Part shown: one piece after another, positions 17,020 to 25,669 of the stretch
How positions within the stretch are numbered: position 1 is the first letter of the stretch
Layout: the number at the start of each line of letters is the position of its first letter
Source: Flavobacterium quisquiliarum
GTDB taxonomy: Bacteria; Bacteroidota; Bacteroidia; Flavobacteriales; Flavobacteriaceae
NCBI RefSeq assembly: GCF_019308285.1
Contig: NZ_WWEM01000010.1
Span: 62,001-126,000, forward strand
DNA: 64,000 nt
Reading direction: 5' to 3'
Program-made: the position numbers and the translations under genes
The notes under the pieces: generated by a model
The model's input: only the letters and a program-made list of their open reading frames with translations
The model's database searches: none
Told to the model about the DNA's origin: nothing

Positions 17020-17847
17020 ATGGATCTAAAATTACTTCTGGGTTTAGTTTTAATAACACAAATCTCTTTCAGTCAAAAAAAAGTAAACGATTTAAAGAAA
17101 ATGAATTTGAAAGGAGAAATTTCTTCAATCACAATTTTGGAAGAGAAAACGCCAACAGTTTCTGATGGCGGAAGTTTTAATTCTCGCAAGGAAAATAATT
17201 TTTATGTCTTTAATAAGGAAGGATTTATTACGGAAGAAAAATGCGTTGTAAATGGCCGGTTTTATTCAAAAAAGAGAAAAGAATACAATGCTTTAGGGCA
17301 GCTTTCAAAAGTACAGGAATATGATTCTGAAGAAGTTTTTGATAAGGATAAATTTTTTGAATACAAGTATGATAAAAATGGAGAAGTCAATAGTCTTAGT
17401 TATGCTTCATCGCCAACTATTTACAGAACTGAAGTGGCTAAAAAAGGGAATTTAATAAGCTATACTAAATATGAGCTAAAAGAGGATAAAACCGAAGAAA
17501 AGAAATACGTCAGAATTGAAGATCTAAACGGAAAAGTACTTGAAGAAGATTCTTTTATAAGAAATGAGCTTTATAGTAAAACCGTTAATTCTTATAATAA
17601 TAAAGGGTTATTGTCTAAAACTTCGTATCTGGAATATTGGAATGGCAGAACATCAGGTAATGGAAAAGAATTTGAATATAATTTAAATAACGATATTACA
17701 AAAATTACAAATTTAGACAGTAATAATAATGTGTTGGATACCGAAGAGGTTACTTATGAGTACGATAAAAAAGGAAACTGGATTAAGAAAAACTTAAGTG
17801 GGTCTGAAACGATAATTACCGAAAGAAAAATTGTTTATAAAATTTAA
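17020..17847 (+). CDS. Secreted hypothetical protein with YD-like repeats
   Basis: A 275-aa exported protein. A short signal peptide (LLLGLVLITQISFSQ) is followed by a chain of short beta units with the pattern N-x-x-G-x-L/I, such as YNALGQLSKVQEYD, YKYDKNGEVNSLSY, YNNKGLLSKTSYLEY and YEYDKKGNWIKKN. These resemble RHS/YD or toxin-shell strands but form a small solo domain, common in Flavobacterium secreted proteins. There is no lipobox. It is a single-gene unit with its own -7 element and a terminator. Function unknown. Confidence 0.7.
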   Translation: MDLKLLLGLVLITQISFSQKKVNDLKKMNLKGEISSITILEEKTPTVSDGGSFNSRKENNFYVFNKEGFITEEKCVVNGRFYSKKRKEYNALGQLSKVQEYDSEEVFDKDKFFEYKYDKNGEVNSLSYASSPTIYRTEVAKKGNLISYTKYELKEDKTEEKKYVRIEDLNGKVLEEDSFIRNELYSKTVNSYNNKGLLSKTSYLEYWNGRTSGNGKEFEYNLNNDITKITNLDSNNNVLDTEEVTYEYDKKGNWIKKNLSGSETIITERKIVYKI

Positions 17848-17871
17848 TTAGACCTATTTTCGTCATTAAAA

Positions 17872-17911
17872 AAAAGCCTGAGAAAGAGAAGATCTCTATT
17901 TTCAGGCTTTT
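17872..17911. terminator. Bidirectional intrinsic terminator
   Basis: AAAAGCCTGA at 17872-17881 pairs with TCAGGCTTTT at 17902-17911. The loop can form a second small stem (AGAGA with TCTCT). It separates converging genes ending at 17847 and 17931. Confidence 0.85.
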
Positions 17912-17930
17912 ACATTTGGAAGTGTTAGGG

Positions 17931-19256
17931 TTATTTTCCGTCAACTAAGATTAGGGAAACTCTTCTGTTGAGCGGTTTATTTTCTGCAGGAGTGTTTGGA
18001 ACGAGTGGTTCACTTTCTCCTTTTGAGAACAGATGTATACGATTGGATTGGATTCCTTTATTCTTTAAATAATCGGCTACAGCCTGAGCTCTTTGCATTC
18101 CGATTTCAAGATTGCGTTCTTTGGTTCCAATATCACAGGTATAGCCTGTAATATTTAAATCTGTATCTTGGTTTGATTTTAAAATTTTAGCAATTTCGTC
18201 TAATCTGGAAGCCAGTTCGGGTGTTACACTGGTGTTTCCAACTTCCTGAAAAGCCAGCGGTTTTTTCTCGATATAATTTCGTTCTTCTGTGGTCAATTCA
18301 GTTTTGACAGGAACTGTTTCAACTACTTTTTGCTGAACAGGCGGTTCTTGAACTGGCACATCTTCTTTCTGAGTTACAGTTTCTGTTTTCTGTTGGACAG
18401 GCTGCGGTTTATCTTTAGCTAAAGAAAAACCTAATTTAAGCTGAACTCCTGCTGATAGATAACGAGTATCCTGAACGATTCTTTTATTCCCGATTGTGCC
18501 GTTTGCCTGAGTATTATCAATTCCATTTGGATCATAAGCCACAATATTAAGATCTGGAGTTTCTTTGGCTAAGTTGGTTAAACCGTAATCCACATAAACT
18601 CCCGTATAAAGCTGTGTTTTTTCTTTGATTTTAAAAGTAAGACCTGTTTCTAAGCTTAATAAAAATGATGGATCTAAACTTGTTTTTGTTTCGTCTTTCC
18701 AATTGTTTACCTGCCCAAAACCATGAGACGGCAGATCATCAATTAATAAATTTAAATCTGGATAATAACCGCTAAGCTGTAATTGATCAGCTGAAGCTTT
18801 TACAGTCTGTTTTCCTGGAAACAATATTTTCCCTCCAAATCCAAGATACCACTGCGTGTTGGAAGCAAAAGCAGTTCTATACTGCATAAGAAGCGGAATC
18901 GCAGCTGAAATAAAATGCTGTTCTTCTTTGTATTTGGAAGATGTCACGCGATATTCAAATGCAGAAGTCTGGTCGTCTACTTCATAACTATTGATAGTAT
19001 TTCCATCATTAAGTTTGAAACTATTCTGATTGTACATTACATCAATTCCTGTAGAGATTCCCCAATTTTTACTGAAGAAGTAGGTATATCCTACGCCAAT
19101 TCCTCCTCCAAATTTTAGCGTGCCGTTTCCGATGGTGCTGTCGTATAAAATTCCCGAAGGTCCTCCGTTTATTTTAACATTAAGTTCCTGGGATTTTATC
19201 GTGACATTAAACAAAATGAGTAATGCTATGGTGATTTTAATTTTCATCTTTTTCAT
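17931..19256 (-). CDS. OmpA-family protein with N-terminal outer membrane barrel
   Basis: A 441-aa outer membrane protein. After a signal peptide ending KSQ, the N-terminal part (about 24-275) is an eight-strand-type barrel (GGGIGVGYTYFFSKNWGISTG, YLSAGVQLKLGFSL). A Pro/Gln/Val-rich linker (about 280-320) leads to a peptidoglycan-binding OmpA domain (about 330-441) with NITGYTCD, RNLEIGMQRAQAVADYL and NRRVSLI. It starts 19 bases after the adhesin gene and is its operon partner. In Flavobacteria, SprB-like adhesins are often followed by a PorP/SprF-like barrel; this OmpA-linked barrel may play that anchoring role. Confidence 0.88.
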   Translation of the reverse strand: MKKMKIKITIALLILFNVTIKSQELNVKINGGPSGILYDSTIGNGTLKFGGGIGVGYTYFFSKNWGISTGIDVMYNQNSFKLNDGNTINSYEVDDQTSAFEYRVTSSKYKEEQHFISAAIPLLMQYRTAFASNTQWYLGFGGKILFPGKQTVKASADQLQLSGYYPDLNLLIDDLPSHGFGQVNNWKDETKTSLDPSFLLSLETGLTFKIKEKTQLYTGVYVDYGLTNLAKETPDLNIVAYDPNGIDNTQANGTIGNKRIVQDTRYLSAGVQLKLGFSLAKDKPQPVQQKTETVTQKEDVPVQEPPVQQKVVETVPVKTELTTEERNYIEKKPLAFQEVGNTSVTPELASRLDEIAKILKSNQDTDLNITGYTCDIGTKERNLEIGMQRAQAVADYLKNKGIQSNRIHLFSKGESEPLVPNTPAENKPLNRRVSLILVDGK

Positions 19257-19275
19257 TTTAAATTAAATCTCATTT

Positions 19276-22200
19276 TTACTTAACCAATAAGTTGATTGTT
19301 TTTTTCTGACCATTACTCAGTGAAAGAACAACAACATAAATAGCTGCCTGAGAAGGTGCGGTGATTTGATTTTGAGCTTTTACATTGGTAATAGTCTGTA
19401 CTAATTTTCCTGTAATGTCAAAAATAGTAATCTCGGCTCCATTCAGCTGAGATTCGCTGAAGTCGCATTCTAATGTGAATTCGTTTGTTGGTCTTACTGG
19501 ATTTGGATGGATTTTCAAATTTTTAGAAAAAGCCGTTCCAGTAGTTTCAATTGGACAAGATTTAATTGAACTGCCGTTTGTATTTCTAGCAATAACATAA
19601 TACGTACCATTTAATGGCTGGTTTTCGCTGTAATACTGGCGTGTTGCACCAGAAACAGCATTTCCATTTTTATACCACTGGTAGCTTGTAAAACTATTAG
19701 ACTTATTATCAAATAAAAGAACGTCTGCCCATTGCTGTGTGATAAGTCCTGACTGGCTTACTTCAATAGGTTTTATTACAGCGACCGCAGGATTATGATT
19801 CTGATCTCCGTTTTGAACAGCTGTAATCGTTGTGCTTCCAGAATTCAAAATGGTTAAAGTTGATTCATTTATTGTGCCGATTTCGCTATTTGCTATGGTG
19901 TATGAAACAGTTAATCCGCTGTCTGCTGTTGCGTTTAGATTAATAACAGTCGAATCATCACAGCCAAATTCTAAAGTCTGATTCCAGGTAATAGTCTGAT
20001 TGGCTTTTGTGATTTCAAATTCAGCGGCAGTAAAAACAATTGTATAATCTGCACCGGCACTAATGTTTCCTTGCGTGATATTGTATTTCCCAACGTTTTC
20101 TCCAGTTTCTCTAGAAAGCTGTCCCATAATTATGGTATTGGTATCTCCGTTGGCAAATCCTGTTGCCGTATAATTGAATACAGGATCAGAAGTACCGTAA
20201 ACTTTTGTATGCCCTGAAAATGCATTTATATTCAGAGTATATTTTTCTGTGGTAAAACTAACTTCATTTCCATAATTAATAAAACCATTACTATTTACAG
20301 CATAAGTCCTAACATAATAAGTTCTATTTCCTCTAAGGTTAGATAAACTGCCTGTAAAATCTCCTAATGATACAGTTACATTTATTTTAGTATCTGTTGC
20401 TGTTGGATTGGTATGTAAAGCATAAACAAAACCAACTTCTGTTAAACATTCTCCCTTATCCGTATTTATTCCATCAGAAGAAACTGTGCCTGATAGTTTA
20501 GCTCCAGAAACTGTTATTTCTGAAACACTTGCTGTATTAAGATTGACTGGGTTTTCTGGCTGTTTTATTTCAATTGATGTAGATAAAGAACAAGAATTGC
20601 TGTCCGTCAAAATGACTTCGTAAATTCCAGCCGTAAGACCAGTTGCTGATGATGCAGTTGCTCCGTTATGTGGCCATAAATACGTATATGGCGCAGTTCC
20701 TCCCGCTGCTGTTATTGCAGCTGATCCATTATTTCCATTATGACAAGTTACATCTGTAACGGTAATATTTGTGGCTAAAACATCAGGTTCTGTAATTGTA
20801 ATTGTTCTAGAAATTGAACATGAATTTGAATCAGTTGCAGTTACAGTATAAATTCCTGCAGAAAGACCAGTTGCTGTTGCGGCAGTTCCGCCAGATTGAG
20901 ACCAAGAATAAGTATAAGGTCCAGTTCCGCCGGATACAGTTACAGAAGCCGAACCGTTATTTCCTGAATTACAAGAAACATTGGTTTGTGAATCTATTAT
21001 TGATAGGGCAGTAGGTTCTGTAATTTGCACAGTCTCTGTTACAAAACATCCATTAGAGTCGGTAACGGTAACGGAATACGTATTTGGACTTAATCCGGTT
21101 GCTGTAGCTGCAGTTCCTCCAGATGGTGACCAAGAGTAGGTGTAAGTTCCAGTTCCTCCAGAAGCAGTTACTGTAGCTGTACCATTATTGGCACTATTAC
21201 ATAAAACATCTGTTTTGTATATCGCCGCAGTAAGCTGATCAGGCTCCGTTATAATAACAGCGGCTGTTGTCATACATAGATTAGCATCTTTAATTGTTAC
21301 AATATAATTTCCTGCGGCAAGTCCACTAGCTGTTGCATTTGTTCCACCGTATGGAGCCCAAGAATAAGTATATGTTCCAGTTCCTCCTGTAACATTTACA
21401 GTTGCAGTTCCGTTAGATCCATCTTTACAAGAAACATTTGTTTGCGACGTTGATGCTGTTAGAAGAGGTGGTTCTGTAATCGTAAAACTTTGTGTTTTGG
21501 TACAAAGATTAGCATCTTTTACAGTTAATGTATAAGTTCCGGCAGAAAGACCGTTTGCAGTTGCAGCACTTCCTCCTGAAGGGGCCCATGAATAATTGTA
21601 TGCACCAGTTCCTCCAGTTACTGTAGCGCTCAAAGATCCGTTGCTTCCTCCATTACAGGTAACATTTGCTTGCGGACCAGGTGTTATGGTAAGGGCTGAT
21701 GGCTCTGTAATTGTAAAATTTTTGACAATAGAACATCCATTTGCAGAGGTTATTGTTACGGCATAATTACCAGCTGTAAGATTATTTACTGTTGCAGAAT
21801 TTCCTACTGAAGGTGACCATACGTAGGTAAAAGGACCTGGAGCTCCTGCCGGAATTACTGTTGCAGAACCTGTATTTGATCCATTGCACAAAACATCAGT
21901 TTTAGATTGAACTGCAGCTAAAGTATTTGTGGTATCAATCGTAAAGTTTTTTGTTAACGTACAACCATTGCCGTCGGTTATTAATACACTATGATTTCCC
22001 GCTGTTAAACCTGTTGCTATTGCTGTGGTAGCTCCAGATGGAAACCAAAGATAAGAATATGACAATGTTCCACCAGACACACTTACTGCTGCCTGTCCGC
22101 CTGTTGAACAAGTTGCATTGATCTGACTTTGTGTAGCACTTAATGCATAACTTGGTTGAGTAATTGTGAAGGATTTCGTAATTATACAATTATTTTGATC

Positions 22201-24792
22201 TTTAATGGTGCAAGTGTAGTTACCAGCAATTAATCCAGTAGCGGTCGCTGCTGTTCCTCCCGAAGGAGACCATGTATAGCTATAATGGCCAGTCCCGCCA
22301 GAGGCAATAACTGTTGCAGTACCTGTTGCAGAGCCATTGCACAAAACATCTGTTTGTGATTGTGTCGCGGTTAGAGCGGATGGCTGGTCAATAGTATAAC
22401 TTCGTGTAGTCTGACAATTATTAGCGTCTGTAATCGTTACAGTATAGGTACCTGCAGCGAGACCAGTTGCAGTTGCTTCAGTTCCTCCAGAAGGCGACCA
22501 AGAGTATGTGTAAGTTCCAGTTCCTCCAGAAACAGTTGCCGTAGCCGTACCGTTCGTTCCTCCATTACAAGAAACATTGGTTTGACTGGGAGTTATTAAA
22601 ATTGAAGGAGGTTGATTTATAGTGAAATCTAGTGTTTTTGTACATTGGTTGGCATCTTTTACAGTTACAGTATAAGTACCGGCTTTAAGTCCTGTTGCAG
22701 TAGCAGTTGTCTGGACAGGAGTTGTATTCCATGAGTAAGTGTAACCTGGTGTACCACCATTAGCCGCCACGTTTGCTGTTCCGTTACCTCCGCCATAACA
22801 AGAAGTGTTTGATATAGTACCTTGCGTTAGTGTAAGAGCACTAGAGGGTTGTCCTATCGTTACAGTCGCGGTGTTTGAGCATGAGTTTTCATCCGTCACA
22901 GTTACAGTATAAGTTCCTGCTATCAATCCTGTTATAGTAGGTGTATCTGCTCCGTTAGACCAAGAATAGGTATAGGTGCCAGTTCCTCCACTAGGAGCCG
23001 CAGTTGCTTGACCTGTTGAAGTACCAAAGCAAGCTATGTCAACTTTGCTTAGCGCTACATTAATATGATTTACATTTAATACAGCGCTATTTGACGTTGC
23101 ATCTGGAGAACATGCTCCTTTTACCAAGACACGATACTTGAATCCATTCATCGTGCCTGGCACTCCTGTAATGTTTAGAGTAGCAGTATTAACACCAGAA
23201 TATAGTGCATTGTTTGAAATATCTGTAAAAACATTATTTCCCTGATCTACCTGCCATTGATATCCTGTTGCATTGCTGGTAGTAACACTAAAAGTTGTAT
23301 TTGCACCAGAACAGATTTCGCTTGCTGTCGGTGCTGTTGTTATAACGGGTGCCGCTGTTACAACTCCAGTTACTGCCACGTTTTGGGTAACAGCATTTGT
23401 TGAACTCACTGTAATATTACCAGAAGGATTTCCTGTCGCTGAAGAAGTTAAACGAGCATATATTGTAGTAGTATTTACTGTGCCTGCACTAGGGAAAAAA
23501 ATAATTTGGCTAGAATAGCTCCCTGCTGCCGAAAGCCCTAACTCGTAACCAGTTGGAGCCAAAACATTTAAGCCTGAAGTTAATGAGCCTCCGCTTATTG
23601 TAAAAGTCTGCTGAGCTGAAACTGCTCCATTGCAAGAAGTAAATGGACTTAACGAAGTTACTGAGGCAGTTACACGAGGAGGTTGTGTTATAGTTACTGT
23701 TTGAGTAGCAGTACAACCGCCAAGACCATTTGGAGTACTATCTGTGATGGTTACGGTATAAGTTCCAGCACTTAAATTATTTGCAGTAGCAGCAGTTCCT
23801 CCAGATGACCATGAATAAAAATAAGGAGAAGTTCCATTTGATACACTTACAGTAGCAGAACCATTGTTTCCTCCATATGTGCTTACATTAGTTTGTGATG
23901 AAACAGTACTAGCAAGTGCTACTGGAACAGTCAATGTTGCAGGATTAGAATTTACAGATCCCGAGCCAGTTACCACACAACGATACTGATAACCACTCAT
24001 AGTTGATGTTGCTCCTGTAATTGATAGTGTTGAACTTGTTGTGCCAGAATAAGTAGCGTTATCAGAAATATTTGTAAAGCTTCCATCTGTGCTAACCTGC
24101 CATTGGTAACTTGTGGCATTAAGGGCCGTAACTGAAAAAGAAGTATTTGCTCCAGAGCATATTGTATTACTACTTGGATGAGCAGAAATCGTTGTACCTG
24201 TATTATTGTTGTCTTTTACCCAGGTAAAGGCATCTAGTGCTAGATAAGCGTAGTCTCCACCTGCCGTAATCTGAAGCTGATCTATTATTATGTTAGAATA
24301 GTTTTGCCCATTTAAGTTGGTCATATCTATTAAAGTATACCCATTAGTACTACCTAATGAAGTCGCAAAACCAGTAGTTTTAGTTTGAGTAAATTTAGTT
24401 ATGCCACTTAGTTTACCTGTAATTGTAAGTGTTCCTGTAGCATTTTGGTTAGTAAAGTTATTGGCAACGAATACCCAAAATCTATTCACTTTAAACAGGT
24501 TAGAAGTTGTCTTAATACTAAAAGAGGCACCAGTACCAACAGTCCCGGAGTTGTCAATATGTCTATTGTCATTTGCTGTTCCGCTCCAACCTGTATTAGT
24601 AAAATTTGCTATATCAAATGTTGAAGAATGAGACAAGATATTAAATATCACTCCATTATCGGTAAAACTGGTAGAACCTGGTGATTCCGTTTCAAAAGTT
24701 TCAGTTGAAGTCTGTGCCCAAGTATTATGGGATGTAATGAGTAAAATGATAAAAAGATAACACACTTTTATCAGCAAGTAGTTTTTTTTCAT
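19276..24792 (-). CDS. Giant SprB-repeat adhesin secreted by the type IX system
   Basis: A 1838-aa surface protein. A signal peptide (ending TWAQ) is followed by an N-terminal sandwich domain (about 30-195), an Ig-like domain, one SprB repeat (about 290-370), a further Ig-like pair and then eleven consecutive SprB repeats (about 576-1415; each about 75 residues with YTYSWSPSGGTAATATGL, AGTYTVTVTD and a cysteine pair). A fibronectin-like segment, an MBG-like domain (VYGTSDPVFNYTATGF) and a C-terminal type A T9SS sorting domain (HPNPVRPTNEFTLEC to the final LLVK) close it. SprB in F. johnsoniae is the mobile gliding adhesin; this is a shorter relative. LytTR-type repeats lie upstream. Confidence 0.93.
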   Translation of the reverse strand: MKKNYLLIKVCYLFIILLITSHNTWAQTSTETFETESPGSTSFTDNGVIFNILSHSSTFDIANFTNTGWSGTANDNRHIDNSGTVGTGASFSIKTTSNLFKVNRFWVFVANNFTNQNATGTLTITGKLSGITKFTQTKTTGFATSLGSTNGYTLIDMTNLNGQNYSNIIIDQLQITAGGDYAYLALDAFTWVKDNNNTGTTISAHPSSNTICSGANTSFSVTALNATSYQWQVSTDGSFTNISDNATYSGTTSSTLSITGATSTMSGYQYRCVVTGSGSVNSNPATLTVPVALASTVSSQTNVSTYGGNNGSATVSVSNGTSPYFYSWSSGGTAATANNLSAGTYTVTITDSTPNGLGGCTATQTVTITQPPRVTASVTSLSPFTSCNGAVSAQQTFTISGGSLTSGLNVLAPTGYELGLSAAGSYSSQIIFFPSAGTVNTTTIYARLTSSATGNPSGNITVSSTNAVTQNVAVTGVVTAAPVITTAPTASEICSGANTTFSVTTSNATGYQWQVDQGNNVFTDISNNALYSGVNTATLNITGVPGTMNGFKYRVLVKGACSPDATSNSAVLNVNHINVALSKVDIACFGTSTGQATAAPSGGTGTYTYSWSNGADTPTITGLIAGTYTVTVTDENSCSNTATVTIGQPSSALTLTQGTISNTSCYGGGNGTANVAANGGTPGYTYSWNTTPVQTTATATGLKAGTYTVTVKDANQCTKTLDFTINQPPSILITPSQTNVSCNGGTNGTATATVSGGTGTYTYSWSPSGGTEATATGLAAGTYTVTITDANNCQTTRSYTIDQPSALTATQSQTDVLCNGSATGTATVIASGGTGHYSYTWSPSGGTAATATGLIAGNYTCTIKDQNNCIITKSFTITQPSYALSATQSQINATCSTGGQAAVSVSGGTLSYSYLWFPSGATTAIATGLTAGNHSVLITDGNGCTLTKNFTIDTTNTLAAVQSKTDVLCNGSNTGSATVIPAGAPGPFTYVWSPSVGNSATVNNLTAGNYAVTITSANGCSIVKNFTITEPSALTITPGPQANVTCNGGSNGSLSATVTGGTGAYNYSWAPSGGSAATANGLSAGTYTLTVKDANLCTKTQSFTITEPPLLTASTSQTNVSCKDGSNGTATVNVTGGTGTYTYSWAPYGGTNATASGLAAGNYIVTIKDANLCMTTAAVIITEPDQLTAAIYKTDVLCNSANNGTATVTASGGTGTYTYSWSPSGGTAATATGLSPNTYSVTVTDSNGCFVTETVQITEPTALSIIDSQTNVSCNSGNNGSASVTVSGGTGPYTYSWSQSGGTAATATGLSAGIYTVTATDSNSCSISRTITITEPDVLATNITVTDVTCHNGNNGSAAITAAGGTAPYTYLWPHNGATASSATGLTAGIYEVILTDSNSCSLSTSIEIKQPENPVNLNTASVSEITVSGAKLSGTVSSDGINTDKGECLTEVGFVYALHTNPTATDTKINVTVSLGDFTGSLSNLRGNRTYYVRTYAVNSNGFINYGNEVSFTTEKYTLNINAFSGHTKVYGTSDPVFNYTATGFANGDTNTIIMGQLSRETGENVGKYNITQGNISAGADYTIVFTAAEFEITKANQTITWNQTLEFGCDDSTVINLNATADSGLTVSYTIANSEIGTINESTLTILNSGSTTITAVQNGDQNHNPAVAVIKPIEVSQSGLITQQWADVLLFDNKSNSFTSYQWYKNGNAVSGATRQYYSENQPLNGTYYVIARNTNGSSIKSCPIETTGTAFSKNLKIHPNPVRPTNEFTLECDFSESQLNGAEITIFDITGKLVQTITNVKAQNQITAPSQAAIYVVVLSLSNGQKKTINLLVK
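20547..23065 (-). repeat. Eleven tandem SprB repeats in DNA
   Basis: The adhesin's tandem units are about 228 bp each. The strongest conserved words on the minus strand encode GGTGTYTYSW and GLSAGTYTVT. The units have diverged at the third codon position, so they are old rather than freshly amplified, but two or three neighbours (around 21000-21240 and 22230-22600) remain quite alike and could recombine. Confidence 0.85.
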
Positions 24793-24938
24793 AGCAGGTC
24801 TTTTTTATTAGAAGATTAGTGGTAATAAAAATAGCTTCTGTAAATGTTGCAAAAGCTCCCAAAGAAGCCTGCTGGATATGAAAAAAAGAAAAAGGGCAGA
24901 CGTTTTTGGGTGTATTCAAAGTTTAAAACTAAAACTTT

Positions 24939-24991
24939 CCTGTCTGAAAGCTGAAAGAAATGTTCTGAAACCTGTTTTTTTTGTTCTGAAA
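24939..24991. promoter_or_regulatory. Candidate LytTR site: three direct repeats upstream of the adhesin
   Basis: CTGAAA occurs at 24944, 24965 and 24986, exactly 21 bp apart. The two right-hand copies extend to TGTTCTGAAA, and the left-hand one is the weaker TGTCTGAAA. The same TTGTTCTGAA word is paired at 21 bp upstream of the kinase gene at 27460-27491. The site lies about 150-200 bases before the adhesin ATG, between it and the regulator gene. Confidence 0.65.
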
Positions 24992-24997
24992 ACCCTT

Positions 24998-25016
24998 TTC
25001 TCTTGTTACAAGAGAA
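24998..25016. repeat. Palindrome after the response regulator stop
   Basis: TTCTCTTGT and ACAAGAGAA flank a single T, forming a 19-bp near-perfect palindrome three bases past the regulator gene. It has no following T-run, so it is a poor terminator; it could be an mRNA-stabilising hairpin or a protein-binding site. Confidence 0.4.
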
Positions 25017-25018
25017 TG

Positions 25019-25669
25019 TCAGAAATTCTTAGAAATTTTAAATATTTTATCTTCGATATGCAATTTATCGTTGATGATTTTCGATACATGATAAGGGTTT
25101 ACAGCGGTGCTGCGATTGATTCTTTTGAAATATTTAGGAGGGAAGACTTCCTCGAGATAAGTCATTGTAGTTCTTAAAATCTGATTTTTACCTGATTTAA
25201 GATGTATTTCAATATAGACATGATCTGCTTCGGCAAACAGAAAATCTTTGGACTGAAAGTAATAAATCTGTTTTCCTAACTCAATTTTAAAAGTCGCATC
25301 TTCATTGGCCAAAGCCAGATGAATGGCAGTTATAAGATTTACTTTTTCTACAGGTTTAGAAAGATAAGCAGACGGCCTAAGATTGGTCACCTTTTCTAAA
25401 GTACTAGGATCGGTTAAGGCTGTCGTGAATATAAAAGGTATCGAAATATTGGTATTGATAAATAATGCCAAGTCCAGTCCCGTTTTATCTCCAGAAAGGG
25501 AAATATCAATTAAAACAAGATCAAAAAGTTTATGTGACAGGAGCATTTTTGCCTCTTCATAACTATAAACGGTCTCAGCTGTAAAAATGGGTTCCAGCAT
25601 TTTTTTTAAAGATAACGCAATTAAAACCTCATCTTCGACTATTAATATTCTGCTTTTATGTTCAGTCAT
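25019..25669 (-). CDS. LytTR-family response regulator (system 2)
   Basis: A 216-aa regulator. The receiver (about 7-118) has VEDE at 11-14, the phosphoacceptor Asp55 in LVLIDISLSGDKTGLDLA and a Lys in YLSKPV. The C-terminal LytTR domain (about 128-216) shows FLFAEADHVYIEIHLKSG, TTMTYLEEVFP and FKRINRSTAVNPYHV. It overlaps the kinase gene by eight bases. The adhesin gene lies directly downstream, with 21-bp-spaced repeats between, so this regulator is a strong candidate for its control. Confidence 0.93.
   Translation of the reverse strand: MTEHKSRILIVEDEVLIALSLKKMLEPIFTAETVYSYEEAKMLLSHKLFDLVLIDISLSGDKTGLDLALFINTNISIPFIFTTALTDPSTLEKVTNLRPSAYLSKPVEKVNLITAIHLALANEDATFKIELGKQIYYFQSKDFLFAEADHVYIEIHLKSGKNQILRTTMTYLEEVFPPKYFKRINRSTAVNPYHVSKIINDKLHIEDKIFKISKNF

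Noticed and set aside
23273..23518. Plus-strand ORFs inside the adhesin gene, including this 81-codon one
   Set aside because: They mirror the repetitive adhesin coding strand, and their Val/Ala-rich composition follows from reading the repeats backwards.
19276..24792. SprB itself
   Set aside because: F. johnsoniae SprB is several thousand residues long and sits in another gene cluster; this 1838-aa protein only shares the repeat type and sorting signal.
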